Shown one piece after another: positions 18,505-28,168 of a DNA stretch of 64,000 nt. The translations under genes and the position numbers were made by a program. Origin of the DNA: Bin55 sp965199895. GTDB lineage: Bacteria; Pseudomonadota; Gammaproteobacteria; Pseudomonadales; Azotimanducaceae. Below the pieces are notes generated by a model. The model was not told where the DNA came from. It did not search any database and saw only the letters and a list, made by a program, of their open reading frames with translations. Where the stretch lies: contig CBDATJ010000002.1 in NCBI GenBank assembly GCA_965199895.1, positions 62,001 to 126,000 of the forward strand. Direction: 5' to 3'. Each line of letters opens with the position of its first letter. Position 1 is the stretch's first letter.

Positions 18505-20235
18505 CTAGTTTTGCCTGATACTTTGATCGGGCGGTGTAGTGACCGGTGATGGCAGTATCGGTGGAATATCAGTTGAGGCAAATGCCTTCTGGACTTCGAT
18601 CATAGATACCAAAATCGAAGGTGAAATGGTTGAGACAGGCACCCATCCTGATTCCGCACCACACATTCCATTAAAAACTTCAAAGTCATCTGCACCCTGT
18701 TCGATGCGACTAAAAGTAGTTAATGGTGTACCAATTAAATCAACGCCTCGAACTACCTCTTTAGTTCCATCCGTGTAGACCCTGTAGACCAAGACTGGAC
18801 TGACATTGAACGCATTGGGCATGAATCGACCAGTGGTAGTAAACCCGCCTTGAATGTCGTCGAAGATAAGTCCAAAAGGTTTATCTTGTTCTGCCATTCG
18901 AGCAATAAACAACTCCATTAGTTCATCGTACGACACTGGATCTTCAACTTCTACAAACATGTTGGATTGGCGTGAAACAACGGTGTTCCCGGGTTCTTTC
19001 CTGCCATGACCGTTAGACTCTGGAAAACCTGCAATGGGAGCTCTAGTAGTCAAAAATCTTTTGAGTGTTCCGTTTTCAATGATGACGACACGGCGACCTT
19101 TCACACCTTGGTTGTCAAACTCATAGTCTCCGATTAACTGATGATCACCAAATTTGTCCACAGTTGGATCGAAAATGACGGAGAAATTTGTTGGAAGTAC
19201 TTGCTCTCCTACATATGCCTTGAAAGTTTGTCCTTCCATGACATCTTTATTTCGGTGAGACTCTAAACGATGGCCCAAGATTTCATGGAAGAAAACTCCA
19301 GAAGCACGTCCTGACAAGATTGCAGGTCCGGTGTAAGGTTCTACCAACGGAGCGTCTTTCAGAGCTTTCAAATCCACAATCAACCTCTCGACATCTGTCA
19401 TGACTTGAGCGTCATCGAATAACTCTTCTTGAGAATTAGCTTCATATGTGAGAGTTTTACTTAATACCATGCCATCGTCAGCTTTGGATGTAGCGTTAAT
19501 GATCAAACGGAAAAATGGTCGTGATTGCTTAATCCGAGTTCCTTCCGTGTTCACAAACCAATTAGTCTCAACTCTACCAGACACACTGCTATTATTGTCG
19601 ACTATGTACTCTACGTCAGCAAACGGTTTGGTGTACTCAGCAATCTTGTTTTTGAATAAGTCTGAATCTGCCACCAAATCGATTTGTGATTCAACATATT
19701 CTTCAACGGGAGCCGCCGAAAAATCACCAGATTTATCTTCCTGTTCAACCTGCGACTGTACCGCGTTCTTCACAGAAGTAAATGCTTGGACTGCAGATTT
19801 GTACGCGGCATCGGTTTGTCTCCACAATAGGGTTTTGAGTGCTTCAGAGTCAACAGTAGGAATTCCAGTAGCTTCCATCATCATTCCTCCTAAGCCTAAG
19901 CCAAACCCACCCATCCCAACAGACCGTGTGTTGTCGAGTTGATAATCACCTATCCTCAAATCAATATCTAGCTGTGAAGTTTCAGACTCATCAAAGTCCA
20001 AAATGGCTCCAAAACCACCATTGACCGAGATGGACGATTCATGGGTGATTTCGTAGCTAATGTAGTACGGAGGTTCAGTTTGTTCCTGAAGAGCTTCAAA
20101 GGCACGATTGACTTCAGTCTGCATTGCATCCAAGACTTCCTCTTGCTCTGCAAAGATAGTCGTTGTCCAGACCAATGTAGAGCTCAATAATGCAGTAGCA
20201 GTTGCTGAAACGAAACAAGGTTGATTTGATTTCAT
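18505..20235 (-). CDS. exported TldD-like metallopeptidase (pair A, catalytic type)
   Basis: The ATG at 20235 is preferred because it gives a normal signal peptide (MKSNQPCF… to about IFAEQEE); the same frame is open to a GTG at 20277. From this start the protein has 576 residues. The zinc motif is H317-E-I-L-G-H in GVFFHEILGHRLESH. C-terminal blocks FDDIQGGFTTTGRF, MCGAESGWVPVS and PSILVSMIEVQKA match the paralogue at 11058–12773. It leads the array on the minus strand and is divergent from aacS, so the main promoter of the array should lie at about 20240–20460. Confidence 0.82.
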   Translation of the reverse strand: MKSNQPCFVSATATALLSSTLVWTTTIFAEQEEVLDAMQTEVNRAFEALQEQTEPPYYISYEITHESSISVNGGFGAILDFDESETSQLDIDLRIGDYQLDNTRSVGMGGFGLGLGGMMMEATGIPTVDSEALKTLLWRQTDAAYKSAVQAFTSVKNAVQSQVEQEDKSGDFSAAPVEEYVESQIDLVADSDLFKNKIAEYTKPFADVEYIVDNNSSVSGRVETNWFVNTEGTRIKQSRPFFRLIINATSKADDGMVLSKTLTYEANSQEELFDDAQVMTDVERLIVDLKALKDAPLVEPYTGPAILSGRASGVFFHEILGHRLESHRNKDVMEGQTFKAYVGEQVLPTNFSVIFDPTVDKFGDHQLIGDYEFDNQGVKGRRVVIIENGTLKRFLTTRAPIAGFPESNGHGRKEPGNTVVSRQSNMFVEVEDPVSYDELMELFIARMAEQDKPFGLIFDDIQGGFTTTGRFMPNAFNVSPVLVYRVYTDGTKEVVRGVDLIGTPLTTFSRIEQGADDFEVFNGMCGAESGWVPVSTISPSILVSMIEVQKAFASTDIPPILPSPVTTPPDQSIRQN

Positions 20236-20465
20236 TGATACTAATCCAAACTCCATGAGAGAGTTGCGTGTGATCACTAATTTTATTGATTGATAAGGGA
20301 GGTTACCCTCGGTAGTGAATGAAAAATTGGAGTGTCATCAAGGTTAATCACTCAGCTTTTCACTTCTGATTGACTGTGAAATCACCTACTTCTAGACGTG
20401 AAAAAACATGTGTGTCTAATATGCAGTTTGATTATGAATCCCGCAAATAAGCCTTAAACAACCCC

Positions 20466-22379
20466 ATGAAACCACTCTGGCAACCTTCGGAAGCGCTCCT
20501 CCAATCGTGCAATCTCACTCGCTTTGCACATCAGTTTGGATTTAACCCTCCTGACTACCATCAACTGCATCAGTGGTCAATTCACAATCGGGAAGAATTT
20601 TGGTCTGGGGTCTGGGAGTTCACCGACATCGTCGGCGAACAAGGTGATACTGTTTTGCTAGAGGGAAATTCCTTCATTGAGGATCAGTGGTTCCCGCAGG
20701 CACGATTGAACTTTGCAGAAAATCTTCTTCGAGGTGACCGTGATTCCATCGCTATCGTTGAGGTTTTGGAATCCGGTCAACGTCAACACATTTCTCATGG
20801 TGAGCTCAGGCGAAAAGTCTCTCAATTTGCTTCAGCGTTAACTCAAATGGGAGTTAAACCCCTCGACAGAGTCGCTGCGTATCTACCCAATGTGGCTGAA
20901 ACCGTAATAGCAATGCTGGCAACCGCTCGGATTGGTGCAGTTTGGTCGTCGTGCTCTCCAGACTTTGGTTTCAATGGTGCGATGGATCGATTTGGTCAAA
21001 TTAACCCCAAAGTACTCATTGGATGTGATGGATACTTCTACAACGGCAAATCTTACGACGTTTCTGCAAATTTGAACCAACTCGCACATCAAATCGATAG
21101 TGTCGAGTATTTGATTCAGCTGAATCTTTTGTCCTATGCCGAAGACGATTTTTCAAAGATTTTTTCCCAAGACATAGACGAAGACTATCAATTCACACGC
21201 TTTGAGTTCAACCATCCACTCTACATCATGTATTCCTCGGGAACAACTGGTAAACCCAAGTGCATCGTGCATGGAGCCGGTGGAACGCTAATCCAACACC
21301 TCAAAGAACATCAGTTTCACGTCAATCTCACATCAGAATCACGATTGTTTTTCTTTACCACTTGTGGTTGGATGATGTGGAATTGGTTAGTCTCGGCTCT
21401 TGCCTGTCGCGCGACCATCGTACTCTACGATGGATCTCCGTTTTGGCCCATGCCATCGCATCTCTATGACCTGATTGATATTGAAGCCGTGACTGATTTT
21501 GGTGCAGGCGCAAAGTACTTCTCAGGTGTAGAAAAAGCAGGTTTAAAACCCTCTCAAACTCACGATTTATCTTCAGTCAAGACCTTTCAATCGACCGGGT
21601 CCCCACTTGCACCTGAATCTTTTGACTATATCTACCAAAATATTAAATCTTCCATACAAGTCTCTTCTATTTCAGGAGGAACTGACCTTATTTCTTGTTT
21701 TGCTTTGGGAGTTCCTTGGTTACCGGTGTATCGAGGACAGCTGCAAACCCTTGGTCTGGGGATGGCAGTAGAGATTCATGATGAGTTGGGAAATTCAGTG
21801 ACTGCATCCAAGGGAGAGTTGGTTTGCACTAAATCTTTTCCATCCAAGCCACTGAAGTTCTGGAATGACCCGAATGATGTGAAATATTTTTCAGCATATT
21901 TCGAGAAAAACCAAGCAATATGGTCACACGGTGACTTTGCAGAAATAGATCCCGACACCCGAGGTATGATCATTCATGGTAGAAGCGATGCAGTGTTAAA
22001 TCCTGGAGGTGTCCGTATTGGAACTGCAGAAATCTATCGTCAAGTCGAATCATTGGAAGAAATCAAGGAGGCACTGTGTGTGGGTCAATCTTGGGATAAC
22101 GATGAAAGGGTGATACTGTTTGTTGTCATGACTGACAATGTTGAGTTTAACCAGGCACTAGTAGATCGTATTAAAGTTCGTATCCGTAAATTCGCATCTC
22201 CACGACATGTTCCATCGAAGATTATTCCAGTATCTCAAATTCCACAAACGCGATCCGGAAAAATCGCTGAGCTAGCAGTTCGAAACATAGTCAATGGAAA
22301 CGAAGTGAATGTTAATACAGCATTGCAAAATCCGGAGAGTCTGACTGAATTTAAAGATCTTCCAGAATTGAGCAATTAA
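20466..22379 (+). CDS. aacS: acetoacetate–CoA ligase
   Basis: 637-residue member of the AMP-forming acyl-CoA synthetase superfamily. The N-terminus (LWQPS…NLTRFAHQFGF) and the block YSSGTTGKPKCIVHGAGG followed by HLKEHQFHVNL are typical of acetoacetyl-CoA synthetase rather than acetyl-CoA synthetase. The adenylation motif is GRSDAVLNPGGVRIGT, and the catalytic C-terminal Lys lies in RSGKIAE. The product would activate acetoacetate to acetoacetyl-CoA for ketone-body or polyester use or sterol-like precursors. Single gene, divergent from the TldD-like array and convergent with the threonine ammonia-lyase. Confidence 0.9.
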   Translation: MKPLWQPSEALLQSCNLTRFAHQFGFNPPDYHQLHQWSIHNREEFWSGVWEFTDIVGEQGDTVLLEGNSFIEDQWFPQARLNFAENLLRGDRDSIAIVEVLESGQRQHISHGELRRKVSQFASALTQMGVKPLDRVAAYLPNVAETVIAMLATARIGAVWSSCSPDFGFNGAMDRFGQINPKVLIGCDGYFYNGKSYDVSANLNQLAHQIDSVEYLIQLNLLSYAEDDFSKIFSQDIDEDYQFTRFEFNHPLYIMYSSGTTGKPKCIVHGAGGTLIQHLKEHQFHVNLTSESRLFFFTTCGWMMWNWLVSALACRATIVLYDGSPFWPMPSHLYDLIDIEAVTDFGAGAKYFSGVEKAGLKPSQTHDLSSVKTFQSTGSPLAPESFDYIYQNIKSSIQVSSISGGTDLISCFALGVPWLPVYRGQLQTLGLGMAVEIHDELGNSVTASKGELVCTKSFPSKPLKFWNDPNDVKYFSAYFEKNQAIWSHGDFAEIDPDTRGMIIHGRSDAVLNPGGVRIGTAEIYRQVESLEEIKEALCVGQSWDNDERVILFVVMTDNVEFNQALVDRIKVRIRKFASPRHVPSKIIPVSQIPQTRSGKIAELAVRNIVNGNEVNVNTALQNPESLTEFKDLPELSN

Positions 22380-22409
22380 GTGTTTCATGACAGTAGAATT
22401 TTTGAGTCT

Positions 22410-22428
22410 CTGATTCGGAATCAGTTTT
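22410..22428 (+). terminator. hairpin with short T-run after aacS
   Basis: CTGATT-CGG-AATCAG forms a perfect six-base stem followed by TTTT, 30 bases after the aacS stop. It overlaps the stop codon of the convergent threonine ammonia-lyase. Short, but placed as an intrinsic terminator would be. Confidence 0.4.
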
Positions 22429-23665
22429 CGAGGGTTTCTACCTCGTAGCCGTGTTCTCTGAGTTCGTGTACCACGAGATCGGCTTGTTCTTCACCACACA
22501 ACTGGAGCAGAATATCTAGAGGTTGAGCTCCAATCGTACTGGTATGCATCGTGCGAAGATGATTGATATCAACTATGTTGCTATCCAATTTACCAAGATA
22601 TTCCGCAAGTTTCCCAAGAGCTCCGGGTACATCAGCAATGTACACCCGGATGCGAACCAGTCTTTTTGTGCGAACTAATCCTCGTTGTAGAACATTCGCT
22701 AAGACCATCATTTCGATATTTCCACCGGTTATCAGCACTGCAGTTCTCCCCTTTACCAGGTGAGCATGGCTCATAACCGCTGCTAGTGAGGCTGCCCCTG
22801 CACCTTCAGAGACTGTCTTTTCAATTTCGAGTAAAGTGAAAACAGCTGCTTCAATCTGTTGTTCACTGACCTCCACTACTTCATCGACTAAATTCATCAT
22901 CATAGGACCGGTGGTATCTCCTGGGCGTTTGACTGCAATTCCTTCAGCGATAGTGGCTGCTGTGGGTTTTTCTGTTGGAGACACGTTGTGAAACATTGCA
23001 TACGCAGTGTTGAAGGTATTGACTTGTACACCGATGACTTTGACTTTGGGTTTGACCTGTTTGAAGGCTGATGCGACACCCGAAATCAATCCTCCACCGC
23101 CAATGGGAACAATCACTGTCTCAATAGTAGGATCTTGTTGCAACATCTCTAAACCCAGAGTTCCTTGTCCAGCGATGATGTCGAGATCATCAAATGGATG
23201 AATGAGTGTTTTCTGTTGTTCCTTCGATAACCCTATTGCATAAGCCATAGAGTCATCAAATTTCTCACCTTGAAGGATGACTTCTGCACCAAAGATTCTT
23301 GTGTTTTCGACTTTAGTGTTAGGGGTGTATTTTGGCATCACCACCTGGGTAGGTATACCGAGTAATGACCCGTGTCGTGCTAAAGCTTGAGAGTGATTTC
23401 CGGCAGATGCTGCGACCACACCTCTTTGGCACTCTTCCTTACTTAGTTGAAGAAGTTTGTTGACCGCCCCCCGTTCTTTGAATGAAGCTGTGAACTGCTG
23501 ATTTTCAAACTTCAATGTCAGATCACAACCAGTCAAAGCTGATAGTGTTTCGGAACGCGCTAACGGAGTAAGCAAGACATGGTTCTTAATTCGAGATCGA
23601 GCTTTCTCAATCTGTTGCAGTGATATCTCCAAAGTTGTTTGTGCTACGGAGTTCTGAGAGTGCAC
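22421..23665 (-). CDS. ilvA: threonine ammonia-lyase with C-terminal ACT domain
   Basis: PLP fold-type II enzyme converting L-threonine to 2-oxobutanoate. 414 residues, with the PLP lysine K63 in ASFKERGAVNK, the phosphate-binding loop PIGGGGLISG, and ITGGNIEM. A single ACT domain covers about residues 330–405 (VRIRVYIADVPGALGKLAEYL). This short one-ACT form differs from the about 510-residue two-ACT E. coli IlvA, so a catabolic or unregulated role is possible. GTG start with GGAG nine bases upstream, three bases after the stop of an ABC permease, so it is apparently the last gene of the export operon. Confidence 0.9.
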   Translation of the reverse strand: MHSQNSVAQTTLEISLQQIEKARSRIKNHVLLTPLARSETLSALTGCDLTLKFENQQFTASFKERGAVNKLLQLSKEECQRGVVAASAGNHSQALARHGSLLGIPTQVVMPKYTPNTKVENTRIFGAEVILQGEKFDDSMAYAIGLSKEQQKTLIHPFDDLDIIAGQGTLGLEMLQQDPTIETVIVPIGGGGLISGVASAFKQVKPKVKVIGVQVNTFNTAYAMFHNVSPTEKPTAATIAEGIAVKRPGDTTGPMMMNLVDEVVEVSEQQIEAAVFTLLEIEKTVSEGAGAASLAAVMSHAHLVKGRTAVLITGGNIEMMVLANVLQRGLVRTKRLVRIRVYIADVPGALGKLAEYLGKLDSNIVDINHLRTMHTSTIGAQPLDILLQLCGEEQADLVVHELREHGYEVETLEN

Positions 23666-23668
23666 CTC

Positions 23669-24832
23669 TTACTCTCCGCGTAACCCGCGGGTTACCGGCA
23701 TCAATGCAGCTCGAATTGCTGGAAATAACCCTCCAATCATTCCAAGGACTAAACTGACGATTACTCCCAAGATCACTAGCTCTGATGTGACCATAAATTC
23801 AAAAGCAACTTGAGTGAAAGTACTAGAGTGAAGGGTTGAGACCGTATATTGGTTGAATGCAACAAAAGCTACTGCTGCACCAATTAACCCACCTATCAAT
23901 GCAAGCAGTAGAGATTCGACCATCACAGAAACCACAACCGACCCCCCACCAAATCCCATTGCACGAAGAGTAGCGATTTCAAAAGTTCGTGATGCGACCG
24001 CTGCGTACATGGTGTTGAGAGCTGCAAACACAGCTCCGATGCTCATGATGACAGCAACGATGGTTCCAAAGATTTGAATGATCTGTGTTCCTGCTGTAGC
24101 CTCTCGCTCATACCATTCTTTTTCACTGACCATATTGACTTGCATGCGTGGATCAGACTCTATCGCTTCATCAATCTCATCGAATAACTCGGGATCTTCT
24201 AATTGCACCCGAACTACCGAGACACCTCCCTCGAATCGAAAGGCAGATTGAGAGTTAGTGAGATCCGTCCAAATCTCTGATTCCACTGCAGCACCATCAC
24301 ATTCAAAAACTCCGACAACAGTCCAAACAAACTCTCGAATGTTGATTTGATCACCAATCTCTAAGCCCTCAAATTCTTGCTGAGCACGAGTACCTACTGT
24401 GATTTCATTGACTCCGGGGTTGAACATTCGCCCTTCGATAATCGTGAGTTCAGGCCTAATCTCAAACGATGCTTCAGTGACACCGCGTACCGCGAGATTT
24501 GATGGCGTTCCCGTTGCTTTTTTAGGTATGTCTGCTGTCAAATAAAGCTCAGGGGCGACTATCGACAAACCTTCAACTGTACCCACTATATTGGCATCAT
24601 TGATGCTCAGATTGCTGGAGAGCTCTGCTTCCGCTCCAGTACGTACGATTATCGCACGATCATCTTCTGTGGAACGATTAAAAACAGACGACATTCCCGA
24701 TGACATCGACAGAATCGAGACTAAGACTCCTACGACTCCTGCAATACCCACCACGATGACAATGGAGCTACTCCATCGAGAGGGAATACTCAAAATGTTC
24801 ATTCGAGTGACTTCAAGAATCTGCTTGATCAT
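23669..24832 (-). CDS. MacB/FtsX-type ABC transporter permease (second permease)
   Basis: 387 residues with the FtsX layout: one N-terminal membrane helix (about 20–45), a periplasmic MacB-like domain (about 50–260), then three helices (about 265–380). The segment ALRAMGFGGGSVV between helices is the usual coupling-helix block. Intact, unlike the paralogous permease upstream. With the fusion protein, ATPase and other permease it would form a tripartite-like exporter of unknown substrate. ATG at 24832 is used; an in-frame ATG at 24802 is an alternative. Confidence 0.85.
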   Translation of the reverse strand: MIKQILEVTRMNILSIPSRWSSSIVIVVGIAGVVGVLVSILSMSSGMSSVFNRSTEDDRAIIVRTGAEAELSSNLSINDANIVGTVEGLSIVAPELYLTADIPKKATGTPSNLAVRGVTEASFEIRPELTIIEGRMFNPGVNEITVGTRAQQEFEGLEIGDQINIREFVWTVVGVFECDGAAVESEIWTDLTNSQSAFRFEGGVSVVRVQLEDPELFDEIDEAIESDPRMQVNMVSEKEWYEREATAGTQIIQIFGTIVAVIMSIGAVFAALNTMYAAVASRTFEIATLRAMGFGGGSVVVSVMVESLLLALIGGLIGAAVAFVAFNQYTVSTLHSSTFTQVAFEFMVTSELVILGVIVSLVLGMIGGLFPAIRAALMPVTRGLRGE

Positions 24833-24865
24833 GTTATCTGGCTACTCCTGAGAAGTACTCAAAAT

Positions 24866-26012
24866 CTAGTGCGCTCTGAGTGCAGCAACTATCGTCAACC
24901 GATGAGCACTAATTGCTGGAATTACCGAGACTAACAGACCCAGAATCACAGCAATTGCTGCACCTAACAATACTGTATCTATTTTGAAACTGGTGAAAAC
25001 TCCAGTGTTATCAGCATCTACTATCGATACACCTAGAGAACCTATACTTAATCCAATTATCGCTCCGATACCACAGACCATCAGCCCTTCACAAATCACA
25101 AAAAAGGTGAGCTTTCCATCTGAAAACCCCATCGTCTTGAGCGCACCAATCTCTGACACTCTCTTACGATAACTGTAAAGCATAGTGTTCAACGCTAACA
25201 GAATCATAGTGAAAAACATCGCAACCAATATTCCCGTAGTCATCAGACTGATGTCACCATATTGCGACAGGAACTGAAGCATGTACTCAGACTCAGTCAT
25301 AGTCTTGGTAGCATTTGCGGTATTCTCAAATTTTTTATCTATCTCAATGGCAATCTCACCAGATCGCTCTGGATCGTCTATTGAAAATGTATACCAACCC
25401 ACCGCACCTAAATCCATGGTTTCGTTGAGATAGTCATAGTGGAACAGGAAAGACAACCAAGAATCTGCTCCACCTTCCTCGGTTTGATAGGTACCTACAA
25501 GTTCAAAAGACCACGGTTCTCCTGACGGATTAGGAAAATATCGGGCTAATACACGAGATTTTCTGTCCGATCTCCCAATCGTATCTGTCGATCATACTCT
25601 GTGGTGCAAGAGCGGCTGTTCTGGTATCCTTAAATGCTTGAAGTTGATCCGGATCAATGGAATAGATTTCGTAAACCTCAAAATAGGTTTCGTGATCGAC
25701 TGCGAAAGTTGCAACTTGTGTGTCTCCTTCCCTAAACACGCCTCCAAACCAGGATGCGTGAGTTACTTTAGAGACTCCTTCCACTGCTGCAATATCATTT
25801 CCGTGACTGTAGGGAAGTAGTTGAATCATTGAGTACTTGGCGGTGCTTTGAAGTCGCGTTGCACCCGAGATTTCCACTCCCTCCTCAAAGACAACAGCCA
25901 CGGAACGCAAAAAGACCAAGAGTATGAAAGCTATTGCTAACGCTGAAATCGTCAAAGTCACACTCAGCTTGTGTCGGAACATGGTGCGTATCAGAAAACC
26001 GAATATACTCAC
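24866..26012 (-). pseudogene. MacB/FtsX-type ABC permease with one frameshift (first permease)
   Basis: A GTG start at 26012 overlaps the ATPase stop (GTGA). Frame one runs through an N-terminal helix (LTISALAIAFILLVFLRSVA) and part of the periplasmic domain to about 25545. The same protein then continues one base shifted (RYFPNPSGEPWSFELVG) through three membrane helices with ALKTMGFSDGK to a stop at 24866. Removing one C from CCC near 25545 restores a complete protein of about 380 residues. Otherwise well preserved, so either a recent mutation or a homopolymer error. It is paralogous to the intact permease downstream. Confidence 0.8.
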
Positions 26013-26713
26013 CCTGCTTGTCCTCCATTCGAATCAGATACGGTGCTCAATTTACCTTTATCCAGATAAATTGTTCGGTTTGCAAAGGCTGCAGCACGAG
26101 GATCATGAGTGACCATAACTACCGTTTTCTGTGCTCTTGATTCAATACTTGCAAAAGTCCTAAGATTTCATCTGCGGTATTTCGATCAAGATCTCCCGTT
26201 GGCTCATCACAGACGAGAATCTCTGGATCTGCAACTATTGCACGGGCAATTGCCACTCTTTGTTGTTGTCCACCCGACAATTTAGCAGGAGTATGTTTCG
26301 CTCGATCCGCTAAACCAACAATTTCAAGTGCAGTAGTAGCGTTTGCTTTTCTTTGCTTTCCATTGAGTTTAGTCAACAATAGAGGTAATTCCACATTCTT
26401 TTGAGCAGAGAGAACGGGTAAAAGGTTTGTAAAACTGAAAGACAAATCCAATGGTACGCGACCGCCATTTTGCTAGTGCTCCTTGGGACATGTTTTGAAT
26501 CGACTTTCCACCAACGGTGAGTTCTCCATGAGTTGGTCGATCCAATCCACCGATGAGATTCAACAGTGTAGTCTTGCCACTTCCTGATGGTCCCATAATC
26601 GCGACAAAGCTTCCTGCATCTATCTTCAGTGAAATTTCTTCCAATACGCTCAGAGGATCGCCTCGTCCTTGAGAATAATGTTTGGACACGTTGCATAGTG
26701 AGATTTCACTCAT
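26009..26713 (-). pseudogene. ABC exporter ATPase (MacB/LolD type) with two compensating frameshifts
   Basis: The ATG at 26713 begins with Walker A GPSGSGKTT and the usual VGGKSIQNMSQ block. Near 26430 one extra A in AAA sends the frame off, where FQFYNLLPVLSA would be expected. The second frame carries the signature LSGGQQQRVAIARA and Walker B ILVCDEPTGDLD. Near 26130 one A is missing, after which TVVMVTHDPRAAAFA runs to a stop at 26009. Overall length (705 bases) equals an intact 234-residue gene. All catalytic motifs survive, which argues that selection acted until very recently or that the shifts are read errors. Confidence 0.82.
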
Positions 26714-26728
26714 TTGATTTCCTATTTG

Positions 26729-27973
26729 TCAATTGATCGAAATGGGTAACCCATCTTCGAGTCGAACCCCGAGTTCTGGAGTCAAATTAACTACTACCAC
26801 ATCACCTTGTGCCAGGCCAGCGAGTACTTCTACTCGACTACCTTCAGTTGGAGATACTTCAACATCTCTACGAAACACTGCTTCTTCCGATACTATCCAA
26901 ACGTAAGCGGAGTCTACCCCCTCCAATATTGCTGAAACTGGGACGGTTAGTGAGACTTTATCCTCGAATTCCGTTGAATCCATCCGCATCTCCTCTTCAT
27001 AAAAAGAGACACTTACGCCCATATCAGGAAGAATACGTGAATCTTTTTCCAAAAACCCTATTCTGACTCTTACGGTTGCACGAGCGCGATCCGCGGTTGG
27101 AATGATGGCAATGACTTCGGCTTTGAGTTGTGTGTCTGGGTAAGAGTTAAGTGTCACCGTTACGGGTTGTTTCGGTACAACTCGGTTAATGAACTTTTCG
27201 TTGACATCTACCTGGACTTCAATTGAATCCATATCAACAATGGTACAGATACCTGTTCTCGTGAATCCACCACCAGAAACTGGTGAAATCATTTCTCCAG
27301 GCTGTGCAGCTTTGGCAGTCACAATGCCGCCAAATGGTGCTCGAATCTTTAGATCATCCAAATACATGTTCTGTAGCTCTACGCTGGAATTGGCGACGTT
27401 TATGCTCTTGTGTAAGCGTTGTAATTGAAGTTGGAGTAGATCTAGCTCAAGTTCAGCTTGGTCTACTTCATTTTCGCTAACCATTGCTTCGAGATTTAGT
27501 AACTGCATACGTTCGAGATCAAGCTTTGCTTGTCTGATCTGAATCTCTAGTTCACCTTGTGAAGCTAATGACTCTTCGAGTTGGGCAACTGCGAGTGCCA
27601 ATTGAGCTCGTTGAAGACTGTCATCGAGTGTAGCGAGTAGTTGGTTTTCTTCGACTACCATCCCCTCTTCAATGAGAACTTCCATGACCTTTCCAGTAGT
27701 CTTGGAACTGACTGTGGTTTGTCTACGAGCCACTACATATCCGGTAGCATCTAATACCGTACTTAAAGGTGTTTGACCTCTAGTTTCAATCACTGTTGCG
27801 ACATCTACACTTGGAATACTCTGATCTTTGATGAAGAACCAATAAACAGCGAAGATTCCTGCACAAATCATCATCGAGATTCCCAATAACCAGAGCTTCG
27901 GAGATCGTTGACCACTCGTCTTTTGAGTACGGTCAATCTTCAGATTTTGTATTTTCTGTTCTATATCACACAC
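26729..27973 (-). CDS. membrane-fusion (HlyD/MacA-type) subunit of an ABC exporter
   Basis: 414 residues. One membrane helix at about 28–48 (LLGISMMICAGIFAVYWF) anchors it in the inner membrane. It is followed by a barrel-sandwich/lipoyl half (GYVVARRQTTVSSKTTGKV), a long helical hairpin (about 120–200, many Leu/Glu/Gln) and the second half (IRAPFGGIVTAK), then a beta-barrel domain. First gene of the operon, 15 bases before the ATPase. Adaptor between the MacB-like permeases and an outer-membrane channel; no TolC-like gene lies in the operon. Confidence 0.87.
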   Translation of the reverse strand: MCDIEQKIQNLKIDRTQKTSGQRSPKLWLLGISMMICAGIFAVYWFFIKDQSIPSVDVATVIETRGQTPLSTVLDATGYVVARRQTTVSSKTTGKVMEVLIEEGMVVEENQLLATLDDSLQRAQLALAVAQLEESLASQGELEIQIRQAKLDLERMQLLNLEAMVSENEVDQAELELDLLQLQLQRLHKSINVANSSVELQNMYLDDLKIRAPFGGIVTAKAAQPGEMISPVSGGGFTRTGICTIVDMDSIEVQVDVNEKFINRVVPKQPVTVTLNSYPDTQLKAEVIAIIPTADRARATVRVRIGFLEKDSRILPDMGVSVSFYEEEMRMDSTEFEDKVSLTVPVSAILEGVDSAYVWIVSEEAVFRRDVEVSPTEGSRVEVLAGLAQGDVVVVNLTPELGVRLEDGLPISIN

Positions 27974-28168
27974 TGATTAGTCTCTCTAACTATTGGTGTT
28001 TAGCTTCAATCCTCTTACTCAATGACAGCACTCAAATATCGAATGAAAGTGATAAGAGAAAAATTGTGCTCTAATATCAAAGGGTAACGGACTGTACCTG
28101 TAGAGATAACTCGCTGCGTGTGGAGATTTTGCACACTGCCTAGTTCAATGGACCCCCAATACGGTAGT

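Noticed and set aside
9361..20235. Array as a transposon or phage island
   Set aside because: No transposase, integrase, direct repeats or tRNA attachment site; duplicates look like plain tandem duplication.
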